DNA of 53,215 bases from an uncultured Clostridia bacterium (lineage in GTDB: Bacteria > Bacillota > Clostridia > Christensenellales > CAG-917). The first letter of the stretch is position 1. Every line of letters starts with the position of its first letter. A program made the position numbers and the translations under genes. The notes under the pieces were generated by a model. It had not been told where the DNA came from. It did not search any database and saw only the letters and a list, made by a program, of their open reading frames with translations. This document shows, one piece after another, positions 37,421-45,905 of the stretch. The stretch spans positions 1 through 53,215 of the forward strand of contig CANPWB010000011.1 in assembly GCA_947581925.1 (NCBI GenBank). Direction: 5' to 3'.

Positions 37421-37461
37421 GAAAAAATTTTTTATTTATTTATTCTTAATAAATTTTAATA

Positions 37462-38580
37462 TTACATGAGATTTTCGGGATTGAGACATTCGAGTTCAGG
37501 CAGCACGAATCGCCCGTCCTTTCTTATGAGCACGCCGTCAAAATATATCTCCCCTCCGCCGTATTCGGGAGTCTGGCAGAGCACGAGGTCCCAATGCAGA
37601 GCGCTCTTATTTCCGTTTGGCGCGTCGTCATAGCAGCAACCCGGGGTGAAGTGCACGGAGCCGCTTATCTTCTCGTCAAACAATATGTCGCCGATAGGCT
37701 TTGTGACGTATGGATTTACGCCTATGGCAAATTCCCCCACATATCGCGCGCCCTCGTCCGTATCGAAAAGCGCTGTCGCCCGCGCCGTATTATTTGCCGA
37801 AACTTGCACTATCTTGCCGTTTTCAAACTCCAACCGCACGTCCTCGAAGCGAAAATCGCTCTCGATAGACGGCACATTATAGTGGATGTGCCCGTTCACG
37901 CTGTCCTTTACGGGCGAGGTGTACACTTCTCCGTCGGGGATATTGCACTCCCCCGCACACTTTACGGCGGGTATCCCCTTTATGGAAAACGTGAGGTCGG
38001 TGTCCTTTGCGACTATGCGCACCCTGTCCGTCCTGTCCATCAGATCCTTGAGCGCGTCCATAGCCACGCTCATCTTGCCGTAATTTAGACAGCATACGTC
38101 AAAATAGTAGTCCTCGAACGCCTCCGTTGACATCCCCGCAAGCTGACTTATGCCCTCCGTCGGATAGCGCAATATCACCCACCGCGTATGCGCGACGCGT
38201 CTCAAGCTATGCACGGGCGTGGAATATATCGTCTCGTATGCGCGCGTCCTCTCCTCGGGCACGTCGCTGAGTTCATAGCTGTTGTTGCCGCCGCGTATGC
38301 CGATATAACAGTCCATTTTGTCCATAAGCGCGCAGTCCCGCTCGCTCATTATTTCAAGCTGTTCGTCGCTCGCGCCCATAAGCACCGCGCGTAATATGCG
38401 CCTGTCCTCTATGTTGACAAAGGGCACCCCGCCCGCCGCATATATCTCTTTTACGACAATTTCCGCCAAATTTCCGCAATCTCCGATGACGTCCAGCCAC
38501 ACCTTGTCCCCCTTCCCCACTTTGCAGGAGTAGTTGACCAGATTTTTCGCCAATTTCAATTGTCTCTCGTCTCTTATCAT
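37462..38580 (-). CDS. Aminopeptidase, M29 family (AmpS/PepS-like)
   Basis: Cytosolic metallo-aminopeptidase of 372 residues. It starts MIRDERQLKLAKNLVNYSCK, has the M29 pattern of an N-terminal alpha/beta domain, then a metal-site half with VKCAGECNIPDGEVYTSPV (the Glu in GE-NxPDGE-type motif), FEDVRLEFENGKIV, YVGEFAIGVNP, and SVHFTPGCCYDD followed by SALHWDLV. These hold the Glu, His and Asp residues of the dinuclear metal site in the family. It removes N-terminal residues from short peptides, which fits its place next to the peptide importer. A good ribosome site, GAGGTGAGG, precedes the ATG. Confidence 0.9.
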   Translation of the reverse strand: MIRDERQLKLAKNLVNYSCKVGKGDKVWLDVIGDCGNLAEIVVKEIYAAGGVPFVNIEDRRILRAVLMGASDEQLEIMSERDCALMDKMDCYIGIRGGNNSYELSDVPEERTRAYETIYSTPVHSLRRVAHTRWVILRYPTEGISQLAGMSTEAFEDYYFDVCCLNYGKMSVAMDALKDLMDRTDRVRIVAKDTDLTFSIKGIPAVKCAGECNIPDGEVYTSPVKDSVNGHIHYNVPSIESDFRFEDVRLEFENGKIVQVSANNTARATALFDTDEGARYVGEFAIGVNPYVTKPIGDILFDEKISGSVHFTPGCCYDDAPNGNKSALHWDLVLCQTPEYGGGEIYFDGVLIRKDGRFVLPELECLNPENLM

Positions 38581-38642
38581 GCCTCACCTCGAAACTTACT
38601 TCCACGACCGCCCGGCTGCAAAATACACATTCACATCGCCTA

Positions 38643-38756
38643 GCGGCAACATTTATTATTACGCCACCTCGCGGCAACATACCCGCGGCAACATATATTT
38701 TTCGCGACTCCGCGGCAAAAGTATTATATCTATCTCTCCGCCTCGCGGACAACTTG
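38643..38756. repeat. Direct repeats GCGGCAACAT in the leader of the M29 aminopeptidase gene
   Basis: Exact copies at 38643-38652, 38671-38680 and 38685-38694, with degenerate copies at 38712-38721 (GCGGCAAAAG) and 38745-38754 (GCGGACAACT). The last overlaps the proposed -35 box; the others are downstream of the proposed transcription start, so they would be in the leader RNA. Confidence 0.55.
38723..38752 (-). promoter_or_regulatory. Promoter of the M29 aminopeptidase gene
   Basis: Minus strand: -35 TTGTCC (plus 38747-38752), 18-bp spacer, perfect -10 TATAAT (plus 38723-38728). The leader would be about 135 nt and would contain the GCGGCAACAT repeats. Confidence 0.6.
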
Positions 38757-38937
38757 ATTATATCAATCCTTCCCCATTTTGTAAATGTATAATCTTTATA
38801 AATTTTTCTGCATATTTATGCAATTCTCTTGCATAAAAATTTTTTGTAAAATTTTTACATTGCGCATATATGATACGCCCTCTAATTTCATTGCAAGAAT
38901 ATAATAACGCCTTAAATATGCTCGGACATCGTTTCGT

Positions 38938-39202
38938 TAATCGCTCGGACTAGGGGATGCTTCGACAAGCTCAGCATGACAGCGAGAATAAACCTGTCAT
39001 TTCGAGCGTAGTCGAGAAATCCCCTAGTGCGAAGCAGGCGTCCTCTATCAAGGGGATGTTTCGACAGGCTCAACATGACAGGTTATATAAACTTGTCATT
39101 CCGAGCGACATCGGGGTCCCCAAAACAATTACGAAGTGATTTTTTGGGGTAAGGCGTCGAGGAATCCCCCGGTTTAAGTAAAAACCTCGTACTATTCTAC
39201 CG
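38938..39202. repeat. Repeat cluster with R1 copies and R2 nested in R1
   Basis: In order: cgctcggac tag, inverted R1 (atgcttcgacaagctcagcat, arms ATGCT/AGCAT), direct R1 (arms ATTTC/GAAAT), inverted R1 (ATGTT/AACAT), then R1 with arms ATTCC/GGAAT whose loop contains a complete R2 hairpin (about 39110-39155). Between this and the AT-rich 38757-38937 no gene is seen. Confidence 0.85.
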
Positions 39203-39400
39203 TCAATATCAAGCTCTCACGCAGGATTTAGTACCTTACACAAAATCCAAAAAGCGCGAATGTCGGCGATGAAAGAGCCACATTCGCGCTTTTTAGCTTG
39301 GGATCGCAAAGGGCAAAGCGCCCTTTGCCGAGGGTGCGGGGCTCGCAGCCCTGCGTGGGGCGACGAAGTCCCTTGCCGAGGTGTGGAGCAACGCTCCACA
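39203..39400 (-). repeat. Composite 3'-end hairpin element, copy D
   Basis: Minus-oriented, starting 5 nt after the aldolase stop. First hairpin GTGGAGC/GCTCCAC (39384-39400), then gggacttcgtcgcccc, a GCAGGGC/GCCCTGC-like hairpin, the gcaaagggcgctttgccctttgc hairpin and the long stem AAAAAGCGCGAATGT/ACATTCGCGCTTTTT (39249-39263 and 39280-39294). The long stem ends in a T run and may terminate the aldolase transcript. Confidence 0.85.
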
Positions 39401-39405
39401 AGCTC

Positions 39406-40335
39406 TTATGCTTTATTGGCGCAACCGAGCACGCACTCGATCTTATGCTTGACGACTTTCTTGACAGCTTCCCTTGCGGGTCCGAGGTATTGACGCGGGT
39501 CGAAGTGCGAGGGGTTGAGCGCAAAGTGCTCGCGGATGGCGCCGGTGACTGCGATGCGCAGGTCGGAGTCGATGTTGATCTTGCAGACCGCCATAGACGC
39601 GGCTTTACGTAGCATTTCCTCGGGCACGCCCTTAGCGTTTGGCATATTGCCGCCGTACTCGTTGACTATCTTGACAAGCTCTTCGGGGACGGATGAGGCG
39701 CCGTGCAGGACGATTGGGAAACCGGGCAAACGCTTGCCGACCTCTTCCAGGATGTCGAAACGGAGCTTAGGCTCGCCCTTGAACTTGTATGCGCCGTGGG
39801 AAGTGCCGATCGCGATGGCGAGGGAGTCAACGCCCGTCTTTGTGACGAACTCCTGCACTTGATCGGGGTCTGTGAAAGCGGCGTCCTTATCGGAAACGTT
39901 GACGGCGTCCTCGATGCCCGCGAGCTTTCCGAGCTCCGCCTCGACGACTACGCCGTGATCGTGCGCATACTCGACGACCTGCTTTGTTATGCTGATGTTC
40001 TCGGCGAAGGGATGCGCGCTCGCATCTATCATGACGGACGTAAAGCCGCTGTCAACGCAGTCCTTGCACAGCGCGAAACTGTCACCGTGATCGAGGTGCA
40101 AGCAGATGGGGAGACCGCTCGTTTCCACCGCCGCCTCTACCATCTTCGTGAGATAGGTGGTGTTTGCATACTTGCGCGCGCCGGACGAGACTTGAAGGAT
40201 GAGAGGAGCATTCTCCTCGGTAGCGGCCTCGACGATGCCCTGGATTATCTCCATATTGTTGACGTTGAAAGCGCCTATAGCATATCCGCCCTCGTACGCT
40301 TTTTTGAACATTTCGGTTGATGTTACTAGTGGCAT
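39406..40335 (-). CDS. fba: Fructose-bisphosphate aldolase, class II
   Basis: Zn-dependent aldolase of 309 residues for glycolysis and gluconeogenesis, splitting fructose 1,6-bisphosphate into dihydroxyacetone phosphate and glyceraldehyde 3-phosphate. The class II active site is clear: HLDHGDS with catalytic Asp82 and Zn ligand His83, TSHGAYKF with His180, LHGASS with His211, and the C-terminal NIDSDLR. The length is that of the Fba/GatY-KbaY group; fructose-bisphosphate specificity is the best reading because of its solitary setting and family similarity, but tagatose-bisphosphate is possible. A promoter (40372-40400) and GGAGG site precede it. Confidence 0.94.
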   Translation of the reverse strand: MPLVTSTEMFKKAYEGGYAIGAFNVNNMEIIQGIVEAATEENAPLILQVSSGARKYANTTYLTKMVEAAVETSGLPICLHLDHGDSFALCKDCVDSGFTSVMIDASAHPFAENISITKQVVEYAHDHGVVVEAELGKLAGIEDAVNVSDKDAAFTDPDQVQEFVTKTGVDSLAIAIGTSHGAYKFKGEPKLRFDILEEVGKRLPGFPIVLHGASSVPEELVKIVNEYGGNMPNAKGVPEEMLRKAASMAVCKINIDSDLRIAVTGAIREHFALNPSHFDPRQYLGPAREAVKKVVKHKIECVLGCANKA

Positions 40336-40371
40336 ATTAAGCCTCCATAAATAAAATTTTTATCGCTATAT

Positions 40372-40400
40372 ATTATATAACCTTGCCCCAAAAAAAACAA
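40372..40400 (-). promoter_or_regulatory. Promoter of the class II aldolase gene
   Basis: Minus strand: -35 TTGTTT (plus 40395-40400), 17-bp spacer, perfect -10 TATAAT (plus 40372-40377). Leader about 30 nt with a TATGGAGG ribosome site. Confidence 0.7.
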
Positions 40401-40435
40401 GTATTTGTCTCAACAATTTAATTCGTCTCCCGTAT

Positions 40436-40611
40436 GGGCATCCGCTTGCATTTGCTCAGAGCCCGCGACCCTTGCGTAGCAAGGTCTTTAAGGGCTCACC
40501 GCAAGCTGCTGCGCCACTCCGCGCGCAAAAAATTTGACGCTTCGCAATTCGCAATAAATGTCATACAATACTCCAGCAAAATAACGCTCATATCTCGCTA
40601 TTTTTTGCGCT
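40436..40611. other. Non-coding stretch with one nested hairpin
   Basis: No gene recognised. It holds a nested inverted repeat, GAGCCC outer arm with an inner CCTTGC-gta-GCAAGG stem and GGGCTC closing arm (about 40459-40498), and then the sequence tcgctattttttgcgcttgg that also follows the pckG terminator. Confidence 0.5.
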
Positions 40612-40832
40612 TGGGATACGCGGGCTTGCGCCCGCTTTTTAGACTTCGTCGCCCTATGCAGGGCTACTCGCCCCGCACGCCCCAGGTGGGGCGCTGCCCC
40701 ACGCCCCGGCAAAGGGCGCTTTGCCCTTTGCAATCCCAAGCTAAAAACGCGAGCTAGGCAAATACTTGCCGTCGCTCGCGTTTTTGGATTATGTGTAGTG
40801 TTCAATACTCCTGCGTGAGAGCTTTGATATTT
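40612..40832 (+). repeat. Composite 3'-end hairpin element, copy C
   Basis: Combines features of copies A and B: GCGGGC/GCCCGC hairpin with T run, a gcagggct...gccc stretch, GTGGGGC-gct-GCCCCAC, the gcaaagggcgctttgccctttgc hairpin, aatcccaagct, and the long stem AAAAACGCGAGC (40743-40754) / GCTCGCGTTTTT (40774-40785) identical to copy A. Unlike A, B, D and E, no gene ends next to it in its orientation. Confidence 0.85.
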
Positions 40833-40860
40833 ACACGTTACGCTTTGTCCAAGCGTTTTT

Positions 40861-41229
40861 TTACTTGTCATGTTGAGCGAAGTCGAAACATTCCCTGGTT
40901 GCAGACACGCCCTCACTGCGTACTTAGCGTGAAACCGCTTGCTCCGCGACATCGCTCGGACATGGCGGACGGCGTTTGTTCACCCCGCAAAACCATTTCA
41001 TATTTTTGCGGGGACCCCGATCAAATACCCCATAAAATCGCAACGCAATTTCATGGGGACCCCGATGTCGCTCGGACGGAGGTGACATTTTATTCACTCG
41101 GACTAGGGGAAGTGCCTCTATCTAGTGGATGCTTCGACAAACTCAGCATGACACTTTATTAACCTGTCATTTCGAGCATAGTCGAGAAATCCCCAGGTTT
41201 TATAGTAAAACCCTCGTACTATACTTTTG
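40861..41229. repeat. Repeat cluster (R1, R4, two R2 and tags)
   Basis: R1 (arms ATGTT/AACAT, about 40866-40893), R4 (40900-40965), two R2 hairpins (about 40983-41020 and 41028-41068), gtcgctcggac tags, inverted R1 (atgcttcgacaaactcagcat, about 41128-41152) and direct R1 (ATTTC/GAAAT, about 41163-41194). Nothing coding is seen. Confidence 0.8.
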
Positions 41230-41385
41230 TCAATATTACGCTCTCACGCAGGAGTTTTGGGCATTGCATACTAATCAAAAACGCGCGAACTAGCAACGAA
41301 AAGTTGCGAAGTTCGCGCGTTTTTAGCTTGGGGTGCAGGGGACGAAGTCCCTTGCCGGGGTGTGGGCGCGTAGCCCACATGTTCT
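41230..41385 (-). repeat. Composite 3'-end hairpin element, copy E
   Basis: Minus-oriented, starting about 10 nt after the stop of the pfam06695 gene. First hairpin TGTGGGC/GCCCACA (41361-41379), gggacttcgtcccc, then the long stem AAAAACGCGCGAAC/GTTCGCGCGTTTTT (41277-41290 and 41311-41324) and the tail actcctgcgtgagagcgtaatattg. The middle GC hairpins of copies A and D are missing. Confidence 0.85.
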
Positions 41386-41388
41386 CGA

Positions 41389-42261
41389 TCAAATCACGTC
41401 GTCGCCGCCGACGATGTTATCGTTTTTAGACTCGTCGCGACCTATGATAATATGGCGGTCGCCGTGCTTGTCGATGTACTCCTTCTTGATGATGACGGAG
41501 CCGTCCTCGCCCGCCTCGCGTTGGAGCACAGCGAGCTCATATTCGCTTTTAGTGGCGTATTTTGCGCGTTCATCGCGTCTTTTCTTCTCGTTTTTGCGGC
41601 CGCGGGAGTAGGCGAGCATGACGGCGAGCGCTACAGCGAGCACCGCAAAGCCCGCGAGGAAAATGTCCGCATACTCGTTTGGCAAGAACCAGGCTATCGC
41701 CATGAGGATGTGTCCCGCGACTATGTTGCCGAGGAAAACCGCAAGCGACGCCTTCCACACGGGGAAGTCGAGGAAACTGCCCACGCAGGAGCCCGTCCAA
41801 GCGCCCGTCATGGGGAGCGGTATGGCGACAAACGCGAAGAGCCCCCAAAACTTTTTGGTATCCGTGCTGTATTTGCGCTTTGGCTTTTTGCCTTTTTTGA
41901 CGCGCTCCTCGTCCTTACGGCGTTGCTCCTCCTCATTGTAGGCGGACTCTGCCCTGTCGGAGAGGTTGGACTCCATATTTTTGGCGAATTTCGCAAACAG
42001 TTTTGTATTTTTGAGCTTTTTGAGCAGCGGACGGGTAATGAGTATGAGCGGCAAAATGACCGTAGTGGAGCCCGCAATGCAGCACCACATGCCGATGTAC
42101 GTGTTGATAAACGCGTCCGCCGCGCCCTTCAAAAACATGCCCGGCATGAAAAGGATCGCGCCGCGCAGCTCGATTATGGGGATAATGGAGATGACATACA
42201 GCGTCAAAAAATCGTTGCCCGCAAATATTTTTCTGAAAAACTCGATGACCGTTGCGATCAT
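41389..42261 (-). CDS. Small multidrug-export-type membrane protein (pfam06695, COG2426)
   Basis: Membrane protein of 290 residues. It has the family opening IIPIIELRGAILFMPGMF near residues 26-43, a hydrophilic middle loop rich in Lys and Glu (about 85-130), and FVAIPLPMTGAWTGSCVGSF at about 144-163. Around five membrane segments are visible, then a charged C-terminal tail of about 80 residues. The family name reflects an early drug-resistance annotation; the true substrate is not established. A consensus promoter (42292-42320) precedes it and it appears to be transcribed alone. Confidence 0.85.
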   Translation of the reverse strand: MIATVIEFFRKIFAGNDFLTLYVISIIPIIELRGAILFMPGMFLKGAADAFINTYIGMWCCIAGSTTVILPLILITRPLLKKLKNTKLFAKFAKNMESNLSDRAESAYNEEEQRRKDEERVKKGKKPKRKYSTDTKKFWGLFAFVAIPLPMTGAWTGSCVGSFLDFPVWKASLAVFLGNIVAGHILMAIAWFLPNEYADIFLAGFAVLAVALAVMLAYSRGRKNEKKRRDERAKYATKSEYELAVLQREAGEDGSVIIKKEYIDKHGDRHIIIGRDESKNDNIVGGDDVI

Positions 42262-42291
42262 ATGTCTCCTCCCATAAATTTTATATATAGA

Positions 42292-42320
42292 ATTATATAA
42301 AAATGCTTAGGTTATGTCAA
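42292..42320 (-). promoter_or_regulatory. Perfect consensus promoter of the pfam06695 gene
   Basis: Minus strand: TTGACA (plus 42315-42320), 17-bp spacer, TATAAT (plus 42292-42297). Every base matches the sigma-A consensus, so expression should be high unless repressed. The 171-bp gap also holds an imperfect TTTGACAT/ATGTGTCAAA inverted repeat further upstream. Confidence 0.88.
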
Positions 42321-42432
42321 GTGCGCCGCTTTACAAAACCGAATTCATTTGACACATAATATTCTGCCGATGACCTATCTTATTACAGTTAACGCATGTC
42401 AAAACGCGACGTTTTTATCTCGCCGTTTGCGG

Positions 42433-43653
42433 TCATTGACTTTCCAAATAACTTTTGAATTCTTCAAACAACCTATCGGCGCGCTTCGCATATTCTCTCA
42501 TTGACTCTTGGATATGCTTTTTTAAGTCATTCGTCCATTCTTCGCTCAAAATTTCATTCCCGCTTTTGAAATCGCCTCTTGGATCGTAAACGAAATAATG
42601 AGAATTGTCCCACTCGCTTTTCGCAGGCTTTTCGCCGTATTTGTCGAACCAATACTCGTTCAACGACGCCGCGCCTTCTTTCGACATAAATTGATAAACC
42701 TTGCTGTCCGAAGGTTTGCTACCATATGATCTCACGACAATGCGCGTAGATATTTCGCGGATATTGTCATAGAGCGCCGTTTCGATATAAAAGAAATATT
42801 TGTCGCTATCCGGCACATCTTCTCCGTCATTTCTCCAAACGCCTTGCTTAAAAATTCTGAAAAATACAGGGCTTGAAACATCTGCCACGAACTTACCTTT
42901 TTCTTCGGCAGTCCTATAGTCGGGGATTTCGTCATCAAAGATCAATTTTTCCTTCAAAATTTCGTCACCGAGTTTATTTCTATATTCATCATACTTGTTT
43001 TTTGCATTTTTCAGAAGGTCTTTCAGCTCATTATAATGCAAGATCGCCGTTCTCTCCGCATCCATAATATGCTCCGAATTTTTTATAAAATATTTTTTTA
43101 TATGGCTTTTAAAATCCTTTGTGACGCCATCATTATCATCTGCATACAATTCCAACAAATTCAACAGTTCTTTATATCCCAAAACCAAAAATTCTTTGTC
43201 ATGGGGTTCTGAGGCATTAAAATCGGGCTTCAGATATATAAAAGTATTTGTTCTTTTCGAATAATTGGTGTCTACAAAATTGTGATAGCGTTCGGTTTGT
43301 TTTGCATTTTCAAGACTGTATATTTTATTTTCGATAGTAAGAGTGTAGTTCGTCCTATCACCTAGGGAGGCTTCAACAAAAATGTCCGCTCTGCCTTCAA
43401 TCATATTTTTTTCACAGGATACCTTGTCAACGGTCAACGTTTGCGAATCGAGTTTATCTTCCCCATGCTTCAACTTGATAAGCGCCGCACACAAGGCGGG
43501 ATTATTTTCCAAAATATAAGCAAGTATCTTTGAGACGTACTCTTCGTTGGAATGTTTGTCTATGATTTCCAGAAAAGTTTTCTCGGTTCGTTCAATTTCA
43601 TTTTGCCCTGCAAGTTGCTCCAGCAGCGTTTTTATGAGATTTTCTTTTGTCAT
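42433..43653 (-). CDS. PD-(D/E)XK nuclease superfamily protein (PDDEXK_4-like)
   Basis: Protein of 406 residues. The nuclease core is in the N-terminal third: an early helix with Glu38 in NEEYVSKILAYIL, Asp90 in EGRADIFVEAS, Glu108 and Lys110 in LTIENKI, then Gln119 and Tyr123 in QTERYHNF. This is the Asp...Glu-x-Lys site with the downstream QxxxY helix of PDDEXK_4-type proteins, often linked to phage defence or DNA repair. The C-terminal 270 residues have no feature I recognise. The coding sequence is visibly richer in A and T than its neighbours, which suggests horizontal acquisition. The start is the ATG at 43653 after GAGGG; a TTG four codons upstream is possible. No partner methylase or defence gene is adjacent. 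Confidence 0.85.
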   Translation of the reverse strand: MTKENLIKTLLEQLAGQNEIERTEKTFLEIIDKHSNEEYVSKILAYILENNPALCAALIKLKHGEDKLDSQTLTVDKVSCEKNMIEGRADIFVEASLGDRTNYTLTIENKIYSLENAKQTERYHNFVDTNYSKRTNTFIYLKPDFNASEPHDKEFLVLGYKELLNLLELYADDNDGVTKDFKSHIKKYFIKNSEHIMDAERTAILHYNELKDLLKNAKNKYDEYRNKLGDEILKEKLIFDDEIPDYRTAEEKGKFVADVSSPVFFRIFKQGVWRNDGEDVPDSDKYFFYIETALYDNIREISTRIVVRSYGSKPSDSKVYQFMSKEGAASLNEYWFDKYGEKPAKSEWDNSHYFVYDPRGDFKSGNEILSEEWTNDLKKHIQESMREYAKRADRLFEEFKSYLESQ

Positions 43654-43700
43654 ATTTTCCCTCAAAATACAGAATATCTAAAAACAAATCCGTTTTTAGC

Positions 43701-43734
43701 AATAAGCGGCTTTGCAAATGCCAAACCGCTTATT
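43701..43734 (-). terminator. Possible terminator at the end of the ribosomal-protein operon
   Basis: Arms AATAAGCGG (43701-43709) and CCGCTTATT (43726-43734) with an inner GGC/GCC pair, 31 nt after the rplQ stop. The T run after it on the minus strand is weak. Confidence 0.5.
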
Positions 43735-43764
43735 GTCTACTATAATGTCATAAATTTTCGACGC

Positions 43765-44283
43765 TCAGATGAGTTTCAAAATGCACATCTCGGCAGCGTC
43801 GCCTCTGCGGTTGCCCGTCCTGAGGATCTTGGTGTAGCCGCCGCCCTGTCCGAGCTCGTCCTTGCGCTTGTCGTACTTGGGAGCATACTCCTTGAATATC
43901 TTCTCGATGAGGGGATGCTTTGTGTCCTTGATACGAGCGCGGAAAGCCGCCTTGGACTCCTTCTCGCCCTTGACCTCTTGCAGGTCCACGAGCTCCGCCA
44001 TAAGTCTGCGGCGCGCGGCGAGCTTTTTGGGGCCGTCGTTGGTGAATTGCACCTGAGACTGGGACTTTTCGCCCTTGGCGTTCGTATTGGTGACTGTCTT
44101 GACGACTTTTACATCATCCTTGTATGTTCTTATCGCGAGAGTGATATATTTCTCGGCGAGGCTCCTCACTGACTTAGCGCGATCGACGGTCGTCTCGATC
44201 TGACCGTACCACAACAGCTCGGAAACCTGATTCTTGAGCATAGCCATTCTTTGGTCTGTGCGTTTTCCTAATTTTTTTGGCAT
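43765..44283 (-). CDS. rplQ: Ribosomal protein L17, extended form
   Basis: Large-subunit protein near the exit tunnel. The family core is clear: KLGKRTDQRMAMLKNQVSEL at the N terminus and GGYTKILRTGNRRGDAAEMC at the C terminus. At 172 residues it exceeds the usual 113-130; the extra residues form charged segments in the middle (about 58-75 and 100-130). It is the last gene of the ribosomal block, 3 nt after rpoA. In many Firmicutes the ecfA-ecfT-truA genes follow; here they do not. Confidence 0.95.
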   Translation of the reverse strand: MPKKLGKRTDQRMAMLKNQVSELLWYGQIETTVDRAKSVRSLAEKYITLAIRTYKDDVKVVKTVTNTNAKGEKSQSQVQFTNDGPKKLAARRRLMAELVDLQEVKGEKESKAAFRARIKDTKHPLIEKIFKEYAPKYDKRKDELGQGGGYTKILRTGNRRGDAAEMCILKLI

Positions 44284-44286
44284 AAC

Positions 44287-45243
44287 TTAGTCCTCCTGGG
44301 TCTTGAGGCTGAGACCGAGCTCCTCGAGCTTCTTTACAACCTCTTCGAGAGATTTTCTTCCGAGGTTTCTCACCTTGAGCATATCCTCTTCGGAACGCTT
44401 GGTGAGATCCTCGACGGTGTGGATGCCTGCGCGCTTCAAGCAGTTATAGGAGCGCACCGACAGGTCTAGATCTTCAACGGACATTTCCAGCACCTTAGTC
44501 TTATTGTCGGGCTCGTTTTGGATGAGTATGGGCGTCTCGTCCATCTTGTCCACGAGTTCGACAAACAATTTCATATGGTCGTTCATTATCTTTGCGGCGA
44601 GGGATGTGATCTCCTTTGCGGAGGTCGTCCCGTCCGTCGTCACCTCAAGCGTGAGCTTGTCAAAGTCAATGCTTTGCTCGACGCGGGTGCTCTCGACAGC
44701 GTAATTCGCCCTCGTAACGGGGGTATATATGGAGTCGATGGGGATATACCCTATGGGTTGGGTAATATCTTTGTTTTGAGACGCGGGCACATAGCCTCTG
44801 CCGCGATCGACATATATGGTCATGTCTATCTCCGCTCCCTCGTCGAGGGTGCAGATGACCTGCTCGGGGTTCATGACTTCGATACCCAAGGGGCATTCGA
44901 TGTCGCCCGCAGTTGCGACGCCGACGGAGTTCATATGCAGGTAGCACTGCTGCTTGCCCGCTCCGTCAAGCGACTCAGCCGCCTTGAAACGAACGTTTTT
45001 CAAGTTGAGGATGATCTCCGTCACTTCTTCCTTTACACCCGGTATCGTGGAGAATTCGTGCTCCACGCCGACGATCTTGATGCCGACCGCCGCGGCGCCC
45101 GGAAGTGCGGAGAGGAGAATACGACGCAAGCAATTGCCGATCGTTGTTCCGAAACCGCGCTCAAGCGGCTCGACGACAAATTTCGCATAATTTTTGCTCT
45201 CGTTCTCTTCGAAAGTAATGCGTGGGCTCTTTATCTGCATCAT
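44287..45243 (-). CDS. rpoA: RNA polymerase subunit alpha
   Basis: Core RNA polymerase assembly subunit of 318 residues. The N-terminal domain has ERGFGTTIGNCLRRILLSAL and VNPEQVICTLDEGAEI; the C-terminal domain has LDLSVRSYNCLKRAGIHTVE and VRNLGRKSLEEV, the DNA- and activator-contact region. GGAGG precedes two adjacent ATG codons; the first is used here. Its position between rpsD and rplQ is the standard alpha operon. Confidence 0.98.
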   Translation of the reverse strand: MMQIKSPRITFEENESKNYAKFVVEPLERGFGTTIGNCLRRILLSALPGAAAVGIKIVGVEHEFSTIPGVKEEVTEIILNLKNVRFKAAESLDGAGKQQCYLHMNSVGVATAGDIECPLGIEVMNPEQVICTLDEGAEIDMTIYVDRGRGYVPASQNKDITQPIGYIPIDSIYTPVTRANYAVESTRVEQSIDFDKLTLEVTTDGTTSAKEITSLAAKIMNDHMKLFVELVDKMDETPILIQNEPDNKTKVLEMSVEDLDLSVRSYNCLKRAGIHTVEDLTKRSEEDMLKVRNLGRKSLEEVVKKLEELGLSLKTQED

Positions 45244-45260
45244 TTTGGTATCCTCCTACA

Positions 45261-45890
45261 TTATTTGGAATACAACTCGACGATGAGGTGCTCCTGGATG
45301 TCGAGGTCGATATCCTCTCTCTCGGGGAGTGCGACGACCGTACCTGTGAGCGTAGTATTGTCAAATGTGAGCCACTTGACGACGCTGAGGTTCTTCGTCT
45401 GCTTGACATCTTCCCACATCACGGAATCCTGCTTGTTCTCCTTGACAGCGATGACGTCGCCGACTTTGACAAGGTAGGAGGGGATATCCACTCTCTTGCC
45501 GTTGACGGTGATATGTCCGTGGCAGACGATCTGACGGGCTTGCGCTCTCGAAACGCCGAGACCCAGCCTGTAAACAACGTTGTCAAGACGTCTCTCGATG
45601 AGGGTGAGCATGTTCTCGCCTGTGATGCCGCGCATTTCGGACGCGGTGTCATAGTACATCTTGAACTGCTTTTCCGTCACGCCGTAATAACGCTTTGTTT
45701 TTTGTTTCTCGCGCAGTTGCACGGAATAACCGCTCGCCTTTTTCCTGCTCCTTGCCTTGGGATCGGAGCCGGGGACATTCTTTCTGTCATAGAAGGCGCA
45801 CTTCTCCGAGTTGCACCTTGCTCCCTTCAGATAGAGCTTGCAACCCTCGCGTCTGCAAAGACGGCACACGGGTCCTGTATATTTTGCCAT
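45261..45890 (-). CDS. rpsD: Ribosomal protein S4
   Basis: Primary 16S-binding protein of 209 residues. It begins MAKYTGPVCRLCRREGCKLY; four Cys in CxxC..C.....C arrangement (CRLCRREGC and a later Cys) match the zinc-binding S4 type. The S4 RNA-binding domain is at RLDNVVYRLGLGVSRAQARQ. In many bacteria S4 represses the alpha operon; no such site was identified here. Confidence 0.97.
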   Translation of the reverse strand: MAKYTGPVCRLCRREGCKLYLKGARCNSEKCAFYDRKNVPGSDPKARSRKKASGYSVQLREKQKTKRYYGVTEKQFKMYYDTASEMRGITGENMLTLIERRLDNVVYRLGLGVSRAQARQIVCHGHITVNGKRVDIPSYLVKVGDVIAVKENKQDSVMWEDVKQTKNLSVVKWLTFDNTTLTGTVVALPEREDIDLDIQEHLIVELYSK

Positions 45891-45905
45891 AAGTTCAACC
45901 TCCTA

